From: Entoloma clypeatum
Taxonomy: Eukaryota; Basidiomycota; Agaricomycetes; Agaricales; Entolomataceae
Assembly (NCBI GenBank): GCA_963565915.1
Contig: OY751494.1
Location: 2,790,001 to 2,854,000 of the forward strand
Length of the DNA stretch: 64,000 nucleotides
Direction of reading: 5' to 3'
Position 1 is the stretch's first letter. Each line of letters begins with the position of its first letter. Below the pieces are notes generated by a model. That model made no database searches and had not been told where the DNA came from. It worked only from the letters and a program-made list of their open reading frames with translations. Below are positions 63,091 through 64,000 of this stretch, piece by piece. Both the position numbers and the translations under genes were made by a program.

Positions 63091-64000
63091 TCAATCGTAA
63101 ACAGATTGTGATTTGGCGTTTGGTCTACCCAGTGCATTGATAAGTCCTTCAAGTATTTCTTTCTTTGAAAGACCCTCGTCAGAGGACGGATCAACTGAAT
63201 CATCCACGTTATCCCGAAATATCTGCAATGTTGCGACGATATCTTGGAGAGATTGATTTTTTCGGCCAAGCATTTGTAGCGTATGTGCTTGAATCTGTGA
63301 CAGTTGTTCTTAGTTTAGGAAGGAAGTCTACAATCAAGAACACATACACCATCATCCTCCATGATGATCCAAGCCAATATGTAGTCAACGCTTTGGAGCG
63401 TAAAGAGGCCACCGTCCAGCCGTCTAAGATACCAAGTGGCTTCTCGCTCTGAGAGGTCACCATCAACGTTCCCCTGACAAGCATAATCAAGAATGATAAC
63501 TTGTATCCAAGGATCACAAACCTGTTGTTCTTCCTCGATCCCAGCCTCTGAAATCTTCAGTCGCGTTCGAGCGCTATCACGGATCTCCAATAATTTATCA
63601 ACTTTCTCGTAATTGGATTCCACAAACTTGGCGAGTAGCCGGATTCGCGACGGAGAATCAGAGGCGAGATTGGAGAACAATGAGGAGATTACACCAAGAA
63701 TATGGGTTGTTTCATCTGATGCTGGAAGGGCGTATTGTGACTTTTTCCTCTTTGCATAATGTCTACTATGAGTGTTTTGATCTTTAAGGCAAAGCTTGTC
63801 TGTACCTTGCCCATCAGCGCTGAGAAGAGTGTTTTAAGACCAAGTGCCTCAATGAAGCTTTCACATGTCGCTGATCCTGCAACTCCAGACATTGCGTAGT
63901 CCAATACTTTAACAGAGCGTGACCTGCATTGCGATTTTTCCCTGTGAAGAATTTGAACTATGGGTTCATCTGATAATTTATAACTTACTTCATCATCAAA
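63091..64000 (-). CDS. CTNNBL1: Beta-catenin-like protein 1 (CTNNBL1) homologue, C-terminal part
   Basis: 3' exons on the minus strand: 63806 to beyond 64000, 63522-63749, 63348-63473, 63091-63294, joined in frame by GT-AG introns of 53-56 bp. Blocks typical of the family are SVKVLDYAMSG, EALGLKTLFSALM, SRIRLLAKFVESNYEKVDKL, YLRRLDGGLFTLQSVDYILA and MLGRKNQSLQDIVATLQIF. This armadillo-fold nuclear protein binds the Prp19/CDC5L spliceosomal complex in other eukaryotes. The N-terminal half lies beyond the right edge. Confidence 0.92.

Overview
This window is nuclear DNA from a filamentous fungus, most likely a basidiomycete (Agaricomycetes type). The reasons are genes with many 45-60 bp GT-AG introns, an HDEL-ending protein disulfide isomerase, chromodomain Ty3/gypsy elements of the Tf1/sushi kind and a Tad1-like LINE. 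About 54 kb is a graveyard and nursery of nested mobile elements. The last ~9 kb (54,988-64,000) is a compact block of conserved host genes.

Layout, left to right. (A) A Ty3 element on the minus strand runs off the left edge; it occupies 1-279 and 6512-9401. (B) A younger minus-strand chromovirus (280-6511) is inserted in its pol gene. (C) A decayed plus-strand relative of B lies at 10602-16472. It abuts a decayed gag relic (D, 16473-17140). A GC-rich minisatellite follows at ~18.2 kb. (E) A solo LTR (19111-26281, TSD TCAGC) is split by a full-length LINE (F, 19209-25875, 15-bp TSD). A second, longer minisatellite is at 26.9-27.8 kb, then a ~600-bp fold-back repeat. (G) A 7.9-kb copia-type element (29773-37718) has identical LTRs but carries only a Gag gene and no pol. 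Its non-coding interior is studded with a small bulged hairpin motif. A Tc1 transposon (H, 34992-36597) has jumped into it. (I) A plus-strand Ty3 element (39151-54169) contains a solo LTR (J, 43370-51417), which contains a young, apparently intact Ty3 element (K, 43594-51043). K carries an antisense, spliced Zn2Cys6-type gene. Most of these boundaries are fixed by target-site duplications readable in the sequence.

Two molecular themes recur in the Ty3 elements. First, where LTR and primer site are both present (A, B, C, I, K), the 10-12 nt starting about 32 nt after the LTR TATA box are the exact reverse complement of a primer site lying 2 nt inside the 5' LTR. This is the hallmark of Tf1-type self-priming. 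Second, gag and pol lie in 0/-1 frames with an in-phase slippery heptamer before the gag stop: GGAUUUU in A, B and C, GGGUUUU in I, AAAAAAU in K. Decay of the older copies is dominated by TGA stops at former CGA codons.

The host genes are PDI (+), gamma-tubulin complex component 3 (-), TCTP (-), UTP15 (+) and the 3' part of a CTNNBL1 homologue (-, running off the right edge). They are packed with 10-220 bp between them. TCTP and UTP15 share a 139-bp divergent promoter. All functional statements are by recognition of protein motifs; no database search was possible.
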